From NCBI RefSeq assembly GCF_024586455.1, contig NW_026089623.1:4585367-4649366 (forward strand): DNA of 64,000 nucleotides. Direction: 5' to 3'. This document shows, one piece after another, positions 11,077 to 22,434 of this stretch. The stretch's first letter is position 1, and every line of letters starts with the position of its first letter. The DNA is from Bactrocera neohumeralis (Eukaryota; Arthropoda; Insecta; Diptera; Tephritidae). The notes below the pieces were generated by a model. That model was not told where the DNA came from. It saw nothing but the letters and a program-made list of their open reading frames with translations, and did no database searches. The translations under genes were made by a program, and so were the position numbers.

Positions 11077-11290
11077 AAAAATAACCCTGGTCGGTTCAAC
11101 ACCTAGGTGTCTTCAGTCCTGTCACGTTGAATTTTTTTTCACCTTGGCGGCCTTCTGCTACGCTTCAAAAAAATAACCCTGGTCGGACCAACACCTGAGC
11201 GTCTTCAGTTCTTTCGCGTTGAACTCCTTTTTGTGTTTGCGGCCTTAGGCCCCGTTTAAAAAAATAACCCTGGCCGATCTAAAACCGAGA
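11077..11290 (+). repeat. minisatellite, about 95-bp units (copy D core)
   Basis: Two full units and a partial third, each containing AATAACCCTGG, a CAACACC...GTCTTCAGT segment and a TGGCGGCCTT or TGCGGCCTTAGG GC-rich block. One more partial unit precedes the piggyBac at 9395-9436. The same unit family makes the array at 50733-51210 and, inverted, at 48090-48325. Confidence 0.82.
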
Positions 11291-11580
11291 TTTATCAGGA
11301 TAATGAAAGTTCTGAAAGATTTTAAATTACTCATCACACGATAATGAATTTTGTATTGACGGCATACACTGGTCAACACTAGTTTTGGTGCCAATAAACT
11401 GTATTATTTTATTAAGTTAGGACTGTATTATGATTACATACATACCAAAAATTCCGACTTCCTACGTGTACTTTTCTTAATATTTGAATCTAACAAAAAA
11501 AAAAAATTTATAAAGGAAAATATCATTTATTAAATTATCATGTATACAAAAATTTTCTTTTTCGCGACTTTCGTGAATGA
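11291..11580. other. no gene recognised
   Basis: AT-rich spacer without coding similarity. I looked here for the right arm of the foldback-like element and did not find it. Confidence 0.3.
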
Positions 11581-12180
11581 GATGTATTAGGATAATCGCG
11601 TTGCATACCCCTACTGCTGGTAGCCCATCATATACCGATCCCATCGACCTTGATACTTCTCCTCTATGGTTTTAAGGTCCTGATGAACCCGCTCCTCTTG
11701 TTCTTTGCTATAAAATCCAAGATTCTCTCCAAATTGAATGAAATGATGACTGTGGAGGTAGTGCACATTAATGGACAAACGAAGTCCACGCAACTTGTTC
11801 CAAATTATTCATCGAAATTAAGAATACAGTATCCATAATAAATGTTCTTATCTTTGGACTTGCGAAAATGCCTGCTTTTAACTTTTCTAGGCTTAGACCA
11901 GTAATTTTCTTTGATATACTTATAAGAAAAACATTGTCCATTTTCATCTAGCGTCTTAACAAATTATTTCATTAAGCCAAGTTTTATGTGCATGGGGGGC
12001 AATATAATTTTATTTCTTGAAACCAAAGATGAGTTTGATAACATTTTATAGGCCAATCTCTTTATTCTTACATTTGATGGGTATTTGGTGTATCCACTCT
12101 GCTGTCCTAATAAGAAATTGACCATTTTAAAATCAACACGAATACTCCTTTGGTGTTCGTTGTTTGACTATGTCTAACAC
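11580..12180 (-). pseudogene. relic of a multicopy arthropod protein of unknown function
   Basis: The minus strand shows, with several frameshifts, a protein pattern that I recall as repeated many times in arthropod genomes. It contains a segment KLKAGIFASPKIRTFIMDTVF, then LRGLRLSINVHYLHSHH, then ENLGFYSKEQEERVHQD and KYQGRWDRYMMGYQQ near the C-terminus (11611-11793). I do not know its function. Its multicopy nature suggests a transposon-borne gene or a gene spread by one. No terminal repeats were found around it. Confidence 0.6.
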
Positions 12181-12189
12181 GAGTGCTAT

Positions 12190-12655
12190 ATTTTAATACC
12201 CCTCTTTTAATTTTGTTGAATGAGCAAGTAGAACTTCCATGCCTTTGCTAAGCTTTGAACTTTCGTATAGCAGTATTAAACCGCAGCTCAAAACAAAGAG
12301 CACATACAGCTACATACGATTTACATATACATACATACAGTGATTTCAAAAAGTGTTCACGTATGGTAAAAAAATAGTGCATTACAGCTGATCTTTAGAA
12401 AAATAAACATTCAAATAAAATTTGGTTTTACGAGAAGTAAAGTATATTTAATCAAAAACTTTTTAACATAAACAAGCACTTCATTTAATAATCTCTAGTG
12501 GCTATAGTATATATAAAGTAATACAGTTCATGTGAACATTATTTGAACTTGGCGGTAAAGTGGCGATTGAAGTTCAATAACTAATAAATCTCTTAATAGC
12601 GAAATAAAAATAAATTTCAAAATAATTACTGAACTACCAAAAGAAATTCATAAAA
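12190..12655. other. no gene recognised
   Basis: AT-rich spacer. A GGCGGTAAAGTGGCGATTG stretch at about 12552 could be a decayed primer-binding region of the Gypsy remnant that follows, but no LTR is visible. Confidence 0.25.
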
Positions 12656-12659
12656 GTGA

Positions 12660-15600
12660 AACAATGTCGTGGAAATTGACTAATTTTGAAGGAAAATATG
12701 TTGATGCAATTTTTGGTCAAAATATAGTATTAAAACCACTTAAAGCTATTATAAACATGGAAAAGGAGACCGTTACTATAAATAACTGTGAAAATGATTA
12801 TATAAAAGAATATCCTTATAAAACTTAAATTGTGAAGAAAGAAATCAGTTACATGAATATCAAGATTTAATTTATACTTAACAAATAAAAACATAAAATA
12901 GCATGAAATAAAAACAGTTTCTGATAGACCCATTTATTCAAAAATACATAAGAATCCACAAATGCATGAAAAAGAAGTAAATAAACAAATAAAATATATG
13001 CTGAAACAAGGTATTATAAAAGAAAGCGATTCCCCTTATAATAGACATTAGTGGTGAAAAGAAGTGGAGACTTGTTCTGATATTGACAGTTTACTAGACA
13101 AACTTGGACGTGCACAATATTTCTCGATTTTGGATTTGGCGAAAGGGTTTCACCAAATTCTTGCCAAAGAAGTAGACCGGTTGAAAATTGCCTTTTCTAC
13201 ACCCCACGGACATTATGAATACGTTCGGGTGCCTTTTGGTCTAAAAAATGCTCCTGCAACGTTTCAAAGATTATTAATCGGGTACTAAAAGACCTAATCA
13301 ATAAAATATGCGTAGTATCTTTGGATGAGGTACTCATATTTTCCACAAGTTTGAGCGAACATATTGAAAGTATTAAAAGAGTTATGACCAAGTTAAGAGA
13401 AGCTAAATTAAAAATACAAATAAATTAATATAAATTTTTCTCTAAGGAAACTCTATATTTAGGTCACGTTTTGACACCCTACGGTGTAAAGCCAAGCCCC
13501 AAAAAAGTGAAACTTATATTGGGTTTAAAGATTTCAAAAAACATTAAAAAAAATTAAATCATTTCTGTGTATTTGTGGTTATTACAAGAAATTCGTTAGG
13601 GATTTTGCGAGTGTGGCATATCCAATGGTAAAATATTTTATGAAGGACGCTAAAATTAATACAAGTGATTCTAATTTTATAAATTAATTTGAAAAGATGA
13701 AACGAATCATTATGTAAACCCCGGTACTAAAGTATCGCGACTTTAATAAACATTTTAAGTTGGCCCCCGACGCAAGCTCTTTTGCAATAGGAGCAGTGCT
13801 GCAATAAGACAAGCACCCTATATGTTTCGCCAGCCGAAACTTAAGTGATCATGTGCGTAATTATTCGGTCGCAGAAAAAGAGCTCTTAGCCATCGTTTTT
13901 TTTGGCTATTTTCGGTCAAATTTGCTCAGTTTACCATTTCCTCTGATCATGAGCCACTCAAGTAGTTGTACATAAAAACGCAGGGAAAAGACGCACGTCC
14001 AAGACTTTGCCGGTGGTTGATTAAGGGATTATATACACTGGTGTGGGCAGGACAAATCGATATTTTTTTGCATTTTCTTTAAGTATATCCTTCTAAAATT
14101 ATTTCTTCCAAATTTCATGGAGATCTGAGCACTAAAACCAAAATTACAGCTGTCAACAGCGCGCTTCTCCCATGTTCCCCCGAGTGCGACTACGAGTGCG
14201 CTTATCTCAAAATGATATTTTTTAAAAATTACCGTTGCGGTGAGCAAAGTTTCTCAAAAACCATGTGGCCTATCGATCAAATTTTTTCTATCTACATGAA
14301 AACTACAATATCTCATACTTGAACGAAGGATTGTTTATTTTGAACATATTTTTTTTTTTGGAATGAAAAAACTGAATTTTTAGACCCACAAAAATGTTTA
14401 TTTCGCCAAATCCTTCGTTCAAATACGGCGTTATGATATAAACTAAAGAAAACTGTTCTTTTATTTGATTGCAAATGAATCATCACCTACTTATCATACT
14501 CACCGCAAAGCGTGTAAGAAAAAAAGTGGATCAGCACAACAACTGTAGTACCAACAAGTAGGCACATTTCTCACTGAAAATTTAAATTTAACAACTTTAA
14601 ACATATATAAACCTATCAACAGTGTTCCATTATTTAAAAAAATTGAGTCTTTGCAAAAAAAAAATCTTAAAAAAACTATTTTTTTTTTTCAAAAAGTAAG
14701 TGTATATGTTAAGGGACTATAATATGAATATACTTCTACTTATAATTACTTAAGGGGGAGAGATAATCGCGTATCATACTTCTTAAGCAGAATAAATTCT
14801 GATACCCACGAAATAAATTTAGGTAGGTTCGATAGCTAAAATTTTCTGTATAATAATATGCATAACATTCCCAACAAGAAGCCTTAAATGACCATATTGG
14901 TATTCTAGATACAATAGTTAATATGTTTCCAACACAAAATATATTAAAAAATACGGAAATAAAGGATTTAGAAATCACTAACGATTAGAGAAAAATATAT
15001 ATAAATTTAGAAGATCTTAATAGTGATTTAGAAGACAAATTGCGACAACATATAACAAATGAGAAAATAGGTCGACAGCAAATATAATATTTTACAAAAA
15101 AAGGTAATAAAGTTATATGAATATGAACCAAATGTGAAGTTTTTTAAGTGTTCATACATGGCAAAGGATATGAAGTCGGAAGAGCAAACATTTAAAAAAA
15201 TTTACTTGTACCACAGAAATGCGACAGGACTTGCTGGTATTAATGAAAATTACCAAGGACTGAAAAAAAATATATACTCCCCAAATTTAAAGGCCTAAAT
15301 TCAAAAATATATAAAAAAAAATTGCGACGTTTGTATTAGAGCAAAAGACAATCGTACTCCAATAAAGTCTACATTTATTTTAACTGAAACACCGAAAGAT
15401 ATTAACCAGGTTATACACATGTACATACGGTATATACTAACACAATGTAAATTTTTTATTATTAATAGATCGATTCTCTAAATTTACTACTTCTTACTTC
15501 CTGGAAAACAGGAAATATAACTTTTCATTTAACGAAGCCTAACAATCATATTGGAAATTCTGATATTGAGAGGTTACATAACACTAAAAAAAATTATCTG

Positions 15601-15660
15601 CCCTCTAGCATATGTTTAACAGTCTACAACCGTAAATGCAGTATTCTGTAAGGCGTGCGG
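12660..15660 (+). pseudogene. Gypsy-superfamily pol remnant (protease end, RT, RNase H, integrase)
   Basis: Heavily broken plus-strand pol. At 12663-12830 there is a segment like the end of a Gypsy protease (IFGQNI, LKPLKAIINMEKETVTIN). RT follows in 12960-13430, with a clear 13064-13288 frame containing YFSILDLAKGFHQI, IAFSTPHGHYEY and PFGLKNAPATFQR; the following active-site box reads SLDE rather than YLDD. RNase H residues (LAPDASSFAIGAVLQ, VAEKELLAIV) are at 13750-13910. The integrase, including a CDVCIRAKDNR-like segment, lies at 15150-15560. No LTRs are visible. Many stops and indels show it is old. A non-coding block at about 14020-14700 interrupts it. Confidence 0.8.
14020..14710. other. 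unexplained block inside the Gypsy relic
   Basis: Between the RNase H and integrase similarities lies about 700 bp without coding similarity, including a GC-richer piece (about 14140-14210, CCCATGTTCCCCCGAGTGCG) in otherwise AT-rich DNA. It may be a non-autonomous insertion or ordinary decay; I see no inverted ends. Confidence 0.3.
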
Positions 15661-16440
15661 AATAAAAACTTAGTGATTGCCTTTGGTCTTTGTCGTATTG
15701 TTGTAATACCGCACCAACGGTTCCACATGCATCCATCGTCAAACTGAGTTAACCCCGGGTTTAAGATAGGAGAGTAAAATTGGTTTACATAAATCGTCGC
15801 AAGCCACATGCTATTCTGGTGGTGAGATTCCGCTGTTGTTTATGTGTTTGCTGTCTTTATATATCGCTAGGTTCGACAGGAATCTGGTGGTACGCCCGGC
15901 GAAGATGGAGACATCGATCGGAGGGATACTACTCTAGAATGTCAGGGTATACACTCGTGAGCACGCAAGCCTTACCGCTCAAAATTTCCAAGTATTGCGT
16001 TAATTTGACTACATTTTATAGCAGTACTTTTTGCGGTATAGACATTTTTTATTTAGAAATAAGTTAATGACATGTTGATAATCAAAAATATTAAAAATTA
16101 AAAACCAAACACATTCAGCTATAGATAAATCAATTGAACGATAGTGAACTTTACCAAATGAGTTCGAAATGTAAGATACTGCCATGCGATGTAAAAATTA
16201 TATATTTTGTTTTTTCTAATTTAATTTCATTTACACTATATTTGAAATTCATATTTTTTAATTTTTTGTTTAATTGAAACACGAAGTTTATTAGGTTTGT
16301 GTTTTACTCATTAAACGTAAAAAATTAAAAACTGTAATTATAATTAGATAATATAATTTAGTTTACTTAAGCTTAACAAAAACATAAAAAAAAAATTGTA
16401 GAAAATACCGAACGAACGAAAAGGCCAAAAAAAAATTAAA
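15661..16440. other. no gene recognised
   Basis: The open frame at 15780-16067 has no similarity I recognise and unusual composition (clustered Cys, Arg and Tyr), so I treat it as chance. The rest is AT-rich spacer. Confidence 0.35.
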
Positions 16441-16445
16441 GAAAG

Positions 16446-17990
16446 TATAGTGGTAAGGTGTGCGTGGCCACGAGTGTAGCTATCCCGTCAGTCGATGTTG
16501 AGCTCGAAATATTTAATATATACATCCCCCCAGTTACATGTTGCCCTACAGGATATCACCCGAACATAGGTGCGCTACTTTGGGGGGACTTTAACGCGTA
16601 CCGAATATACAGAATTATGGGCACCTGCAATAGCTCACCCGATATTACCTAACTCACGCATCAGACCACTTGCTCATTCAAATCTCGATAGAGAAACCTC
16701 GTGATTTTGTTTCTGTGGACAAGCGTACCTGGGTCGGCTTCACAGAATTTATTGAGAACACCTATACCGTTTTACCCATTCCTACGGACGTAACCATTGC
16801 CGAACGTCGATTCCACAAGGTGATTCCAGCAGCTACCGCTCGCTTCATCGCGGCTAAAAGAATGGCGGAACTCCGCCCAAATTTCCCAGCCAAAGCAGCG
16901 CTTTTAGATAACGACACGTGAGGGATCTCAATTTGGAGATACGGCGATTGCTAAATCAACATAAGTGGACGAAATGGATAAAGCACTTGAAGTCTTACAG
17001 CCTCTTCACAGGTATAAGTAAGCTTTGGTATACTACTATCAAGGCTTTGTCTAATCCGAAGAGAAATTATGAGTTACTTTCACTGATGAGAAGGTTCAGA
17101 ATGTCAACAATAAGGCAAAATCATCTAAATCCATTGGCCTCGATGGAATCAACATGCTTATGCTAAAGCATATTAACTCGACGGTAGTAAGTTACCTCAC
17201 AAAGGTCCTCAACCTGTCACTGTCCAATCTTCAAATACGCGATGTGTAGAAAATCGAGAGAGTGGTCCCACCACTGAAACCTGGGAAACCCGGCAACAAA
17301 CGGGGTCCTATCGTCCGATAACTCTCCACTTCATAGTAGTGAAGACACTTGAAACCTTTGCACTACCACAGCAATTCATAAACGCCCAGATAGTTCGTGG
17401 CCTTAACCAGAAACCACCCTGTGAGAGAACGATCCTCGTAGCCTTGGATTTGTCAAAAGCCTTTGGCATAGTCAGTCACACCACGCTACCGCAGGACATT
17501 GAAAAAACTACGCTTCCTCCAGGACTGAAGAGGTGGACCATGAACTACCTAAGCGGGTGTCAATCATCCGTAATATTTCGAGAAAAAAAATTAGAAGAAG
17601 GGGTTCCGCAGGGTGGTGTTCTCTTCCCGCTATTGTTTAACTTCTTACCTGGAAACTCCCACAGCCACTAGAGTCATTTTCCATAACCTCGTACGCTAAA
17701 GATTGGCAAGTGTTCAAAGGTAAACAGCTATCTCTCCGACCTTTCCCGCTTCTTCACTGCACTGAACTTGACACTCTCCCTCACCAATATTTAGAAATTG
17801 GACGAAGGAGTACATACTTAACCTTAATATTGCAGTCGATGGCATCAAGATCCCGACTGTCAATAATCCTAAGATTTTAGGTGTAACTTTTGATGGTATA
17901 TGCTCCTTCATTCCTCATATGACCGCGATTGTCGCAAAAATTCAGAAACGTTGTTGGAAACTTACAAGGCAATCGGCCAGCCGGACATAA
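16446..17990 (+). pseudogene. Jockey-like LINE remnant (endonuclease and RT pieces)
   Basis: Plus-strand fragments of a non-LTR polymerase. There is an endonuclease piece at 16458-16652 (NIYIPPV, ALLWGDFNA). A linker at 16670-17000 contains FTEFIENTYTVLP and RFIAAKRMAELRPNFP. RT pieces at 17100-17670 contain YRPITL, VALDLSKAFGIVSHTTL, GLKRWTMNYLSGCQSSV and EEGVPQGGVLFPLLFN. A broken tail reaches about 17990 (NNPKILGVTFDG). Several internal deletions and frameshifts are evident and the catalytic YADD box is damaged. The linker and RT wording resembles elements commonly annotated as 'mobile element jockey' in flies. Confidence 0.82.
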
Positions 17991-18518
17991 GTTTATATAC
18001 AGACGTTTGTAGCTATAACTTTTTGTTATTTTTGTCTGTTCTTTAGCAGCTTATAGTTGGATCCTATTTCTATATTAGGGTACCAAGATGTGATACAAAC
18101 ACTTAAGTAAAACAACAAAATTTTAAAGAATGTTTTTCTTCTATTATTATGTATATATTGTACGTATTTACGTAACACCACTCCAAAAATAGAAAGAAAA
18201 CTAAGTAAAGTAAACTTTAAAGACTTTTATTTAAATATGTAAACGAACATACAACTTCGACTTTCAATTTTCGACGATCGCATCGCAAAATAATAGTTTC
18301 GAAAAAATCACTTTTAAGGCTTTAAGTTAGATCTAAATCAGTCGAGTTACAATAAAAATATAGCGGTCTTTACTTTGATAATAACTTAAATTTTGAGAAA
18401 TCCTTCTAACGAGATATTTTGGAACATCTTTAATAATAGGAATAAATACAAAAAAATATTTATTTTAAAATGTTAGACTAGAACAGTCCGTTAAGAATCA
18501 AATGCTCATATTAAAACA
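17991..18518. other. no gene recognised
   Basis: AT-rich spacer between the LINE remnant and the Harbinger element; nothing recognisable. Confidence 0.3.
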
Positions 18519-18684
18519 TTATTAGGCTGTTCACGGTAAGGTGGTTATCGGGTTATGTGCTTATTAGATTGAAAATAACCTCTATGCTCCGTGAGCACCC
18601 TATGTTATATGGTTATTTGCTTATTTTTACTAAACAGCTGTTCATTGTTTACAATTTTAGTTCAATGAAATTCCTACTTATAAA

Positions 18685-19951
18685 ATGCCTAAAGAAAGTT
18701 TAAAAAGCAAAATAATCGATTTTAAAATAAGTTCTGCTATTCAGGAAATGGACTTTATTGAAGGTATGTGCTTATTAAATAATCCGAATTTTAAGGGTTC
18801 AAAAATTTTTTTGTATAAAATTTGCAGACATCTTGCGCCCTGAAGAGTGTCATAATGCAATGGATGAAGTACTAGATGAACTGCTAGAGGACATAACTTT
18901 AATCATCTGTAGTAGACGGGGAGATGAACTACATGTTCCAAAATCTATTCATTGGCGAGAAAATGTTCTGTGTTGCTTTGACGATGGAAGATTTTTACAA
19001 ATGCTGCGCGTCAGCAAATGACAATTCGCTCATCTCCTAGAAATATTTTCTAATGATATGAACTTTACTAATTCAAGTTTACAAATACCTGTAGATTTGC
19101 AACTCGCAATCGTATTGCTCCGATTAGGTTCATCGGGTGAAAGTGCTTCTATACGTAAAATCGCTACAACTTTTGGTGTGGGAGATGGAGGTACATTGAC
19201 CAATATCACCAAAAGAGTTTTTTCGGCAATTTTGAATAAACTACACCAATTCATTCATTGGCCTGGACCGGCAGAGCGCCGGGAACTTGTTTTCCAAACA
19301 TTCTGCGAATTACCATATTGCATTGGTTACATTGACGGTAGCGAGATTAAACTGGCCGAAAAGCCGAATAAAAATCATGAGGTGTATTTTTCTCGACAAC
19401 GAATATACTCTATCAAATTGCAAGTCGTATGTGACCATAAGTTACGCATATTACATGCAGAAGTGGGCAATCCTGGAAGCTACCACGATTCTAAAGTGTT
19501 TAGGAAATCTCATATTGGAAGAAACACAACTAGCTTATTTAGTGGAGAAGAGTGGATTGCAGGGGATTCTGCGTATAAGTTGACAAAACATTTAATAACA
19601 CCATACCGAAGCAATTCTTCTTTAGCAGACTCTGAAAGACAAGCTAAATTCAACAAAATACATAGCCAGTATCGTGTTAGAGTCAAAAATTGTTTCGGTA
19701 TTCTTAAAGAAAAGTTTTGTAGTTTGAAACAAATGCGGATTAAAATAAAAGACCGTGAAAGTCAAACATTTTTTAATAAATGGGTACTTGTCTGCTGTGT
19801 GCTGCACAACATACTCTTGGAAGGACGAGATTCTTCACACTTTGAAAGGCAAAGTGTCGAAGCCCATGGATGCCAATATGATGGAGATGCTATTGTTGCA
19901 CCTACCCCCGAACTAAAAAGACAAGCACTATACAATTTAATTTTTCAATAA
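18685..19951 (+). pseudogene. Harbinger transposase (DDE_Tnp_4), one in-frame stop
   Basis: Two exons, join(18685..18763, 18828..19951); the intron runs GTATGTG to TTTGCAG and the junction splits a GAC codon, preserving frame. The conceptual product is about 400 residues, similar to other Harbinger/HARBI1 proteins. A single TGA (19019-19021) interrupts it before QFAHLLEIF; downstream the frame is open for 310 codons. Visible motifs are a helix-turn-helix (SIRKIATTFGVGDGTLTNITK-like), the first catalytic Asp in GYIDGSEIKL, PGSYHDSKVF, and the second Asp in AGDSAYKL. RVRVKNCFGILKEKF stands where family members carry the third acidic residue, here apparently Lys. Both the stop and this substitution argue that it is inactive. 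Confidence 0.88.
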
Positions 19952-19999
19952 AAATTCATATTTTTGTTTTAATAACAAGTAAAAAAAGTATTTATTTGT

Positions 20000-20896
20000 T
20001 TATTGGTTGTTTATATTATTATTTTTATACTTCATTTCAATTTCTAATTTCCTTATTCTTTCATTCTGCTCCAACTCCATTTTTTTGAGTTCGAAATCGT
20101 TTTCGATCTTCTTCTTTTCATTTTCCAGTTTGTTTGCTTCAACTTGCTTCATCCAATTGAATTTTTCTATTTCAAATTGAAGCTGTTTTTCCCGAAAGCT
20201 CATTCTTTCAGCTTCTAATGTTGCCAGTTTGTCAATGGCAGTGTGTTGATGTTTGGCCTTAATTTTTTTTACAAACGGGCTGGCCGCAGATGAGCCAGAT
20301 GCCAATAGAGATGTGTCATTTTCTTCCTCCGCTTCGGGTTCGGGCTCTTCCAAATCATGCACAACATTTTCAATAGAGTCGAGTTCCATTGCAGAGGAAC
20401 TCATTACCACCACCTCAGCTTCCCTCTCCGTAGCAAAAATGTCCGCTAATTGTTTGTAATGCGGACAACTTTTAAGCACTTTATCTGTAATAAAGCAAAT
20501 CAATTTAATTCCAAAGTTGATATTAAAATATATATGTATAAAATCTACCCATCACAGTCAGCTCCACATCGCCATCCTCTACTCCAGCGCCCGTGGAATT
20601 TAGCCAGTGTTCTGCCGACTTCATTTGGCTTTTTAAATAGCGAATCTTACATTTTAAGATGTTGCACGTTGCTTCAATTTTTGTCACTGCAAGCAACTTA
20701 CTATAGTAAATTTTCGCTGTTGGTTTCTGAAATTAAAGGAGATGTGATTAAATTAAAATACATAAATAACTAATGTGTCGAAGACTAACCTCGACGTTTC
20801 GGTGATCCTGCATATAGGACAGCACGGCTTTGATTTCGGCTTCCGTCCATTTTTTCACCTCCGTTTCTCGCCGGCGCTTTCGTATTTCTGTAGACA
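20000..20896 (-). CDS. Harbinger Myb/SANT-like DNA-binding protein
   Basis: Minus strand, exons 20896-20790, 20726-20549 and 20484-20000, joined by GT-AG introns with frame kept at both junctions. The product starts around EIRKRRRETEVKKWTEAEIKAVL and contains the Trp-spaced Myb/SANT-like domain through KIYYSKLLAVT...CKIRYLKSQM. After that come an acidic Ser/Glu-rich linker (EEPEPEAEEEND) and a long Lys/Glu-rich coiled coil to the C-terminus. In Harbinger elements this partner binds the ends and carries the transposase to the nucleus. I cannot place the start codon: a probable upstream exon ends CATCAAA|GTAAGT at about 20960 but holds no obvious ATG. No stop interrupts the visible exons. Confidence 0.78.
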
Positions 20897-21536
20897 CTAA
20901 AATTATAGTATAAATAAATGACAAAATTGTATATTTGTTTTGCACTTTATCTTTTTACTTACTTTGATGATTTTTGTTGATTTTCGTTGATTTTTGCAGA
21001 TTTTTGATTAATGTTGATGCTTTTGGATGCTTTTTATTCTGATTTTAATTTGCTGATTGTAAACAAAAAACAGCTGTTAATAGCAGATTTTCCAATAAGA
21101 AAATCTAAATGGAAATGCCATTCGCTTAGTTTTATTTATTTTTTGTGCTGCCATTTAGTAAAATTGCAACGACTTTCTAACACTGGAAATAAGCAAATAA
21201 CCACATAATCTGTAAACAAGGGCCTAGGTTGGTCAACTTTGGTTATTTTGTCATACCGCATTTTGTTGTTGTTCACTTAATCACATAACCACATAACCCG
21301 ATAACCAGCTTATCGTGAACAGCCTAATTATGTTTAAATTTGCAAAAAGATTTCGAAACAAATCTAAAGGGAGAAAAAATAAATATACGTATAAAAATTG
21401 AAAACAGACGTTCATTTTAGTTGTAAATGAGAAGTTATAAAATACAAGCTTTGACCTCACATACCCTCTTACCCCTTCAGCTAAAAAAAAAATTGTGTAA
21501 GTTCCTGTATTCTCTTGTACTAGAGATATTTTACGA

Positions 21537-21554
21537 TTTATTTACGATTTTATT
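21537..21554 (-). terminator. candidate HADHA polyadenylation signals
   Basis: On the minus strand, about 110-130 bases past the HADHA stop codon, two AATAAA hexamers occur at 21554-21549 and 21542-21537. Position and sequence fit a poly(A) signal, but such hexamers are common in AT-rich DNA. Confidence 0.4.
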
Positions 21555-21663
21555 TTTAACTTAATGAGTAAAAAATTGCTTATTCGACATACAATAATGT
21601 TGCTTTTTCCATATAGTGAAAAGGTTTCATATGAGCAAGTTAGTTTGCTTATTTACGTACATT

Positions 21664-22434
21664 TTATAATTTAGATGATCCAGCGTTTGGATAGAATTTC
21701 TTCGAAGAATTTTTCGCCATATCCACCAAGGTTTGTGCAGGTTTAAATGCGATGCCATACAAATCAGCATATGACTTCATCTTTTCTACTAATTTTGATG
21801 CTGTGTAATGATCGACCCAACGGAATGGCCCTCCCGAGAAAGGTGGAAATCCTAAACCAAATACAGCACCAATATCACCTTCTAAAGGATTATCCAAAAT
21901 TCCTTCTTCTAAGCAGAGAACAGCTTCATTCACAAAACGCGATACCATTCGTATAGTTAAATCTTCTGTGGTATTTGCTCCCTTTGAGACAAGAGAATAT
22001 TTCTCTTTTACAATGGTAAGGAAATCCATATTTACAGGCCGACTGCCCTTTCCTTGAGTTCCATCGTATATAAATATGCCCTTTCCGGATTTCCTACCTA
22101 AAAATCCCGCTAGAACTAAATCTTGCAACAAATTCAAATTTCCTCCACTAAACCGTTGTCCGAATGCCTATAAAATGCATAAAGTAAATTAAATATTTTA
22201 TATTTGCGTATATTTATCAGATTATTATAATACATAAAATTAAAATTGACGTGAATGTAAAAAAAACATTTAATAAATTAATTTTCATTGTAACTTACTT
22301 TGGCCAAATCGAAAGCAATGTGAGCACCCACATCAATTCCAACCTCATCAAATAATGTAGCAGCGCCTACTGGAAAACCAAATCGTTTTGTTAAATTGTC
22401 AAGTTCAGTTGGTTCCACGCCCTCCTGAATAAGC
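21664..22434 (-). CDS. Mtpalpha: HADHA exons 4 and 5 (3' block)
   Basis: Exon 4 (22434-22299) runs from the Arg codon shared with exon 3 to HIAFDLAK; its donor is GTAAGT. Exon 5 (22167-21664) starts AFGQRFSGGN and carries the C-terminal half of the dehydrogenase dimerisation domain (AGFLGRKSGKGIFIYDG, GLGFPPFSGGPFRWVD) to the stop. Intron 4 is 131 bp. There is no frameshift or stop. Confidence 0.95.

Larger units (their letters stand above)
1905..11290. mobile_element. foldback-like element, copy D (fragmented by two insertions)
   Basis: This is a composite call. At 1905-1955 sits a piece matching the arm of the foldback-like family seen complete at 50515-51676 (CGGATAGAG...CTCCAGATCAAGAA). 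The next part of the same arm appears at 9287-9360, directly after the 3' LTR of a retrotransposon (ATATATATATGGCGC...TTTTGAGATATTT). The minisatellite core characteristic of the family follows at 9395-9436 and 11077-11290, split by a piggyBac. The LTR element thus seems to have landed in the left arm and the piggyBac in the core. No right arm is recognisable after 11290. The arms are diverged from the other copies, so the exact limits are uncertain. Confidence 0.6.
18522..21327. mobile_element. PIF/Harbinger DNA transposon, nearly complete
   Basis: 2.8 kb element with 38-bp inverted ends that differ at two positions (TTAGGCTGTTCACG...GGTTATCGGGTTATGTG). It is flanked by TTA direct repeats (18519-18521 and 21328-21330), the usual Harbinger target duplication; a reading with ATTAT as duplication is also possible. 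A second, subterminal inverted pair, TGGTTATTTGCTTATTT, lies at about 18619-18635 and 21185-21201. Inside are two convergent genes: a DDE transposase on plus and a Myb/SANT-like protein on minus, the standard two-gene layout. Confidence 0.93.

Noticed and set aside
12340..12370. CAGTGATTTCAAAAAGTGTTCACG as a Tc1 terminal repeat
   Set aside because: Wording fits a Tc1 end, but no inverted partner was found within several kilobases.
21664..22434. HADHA 3' exons as a separate gene or pseudogene
   Set aside because: They continue the exon 3 frame exactly with proper splice sites and complete the C-terminal domain.
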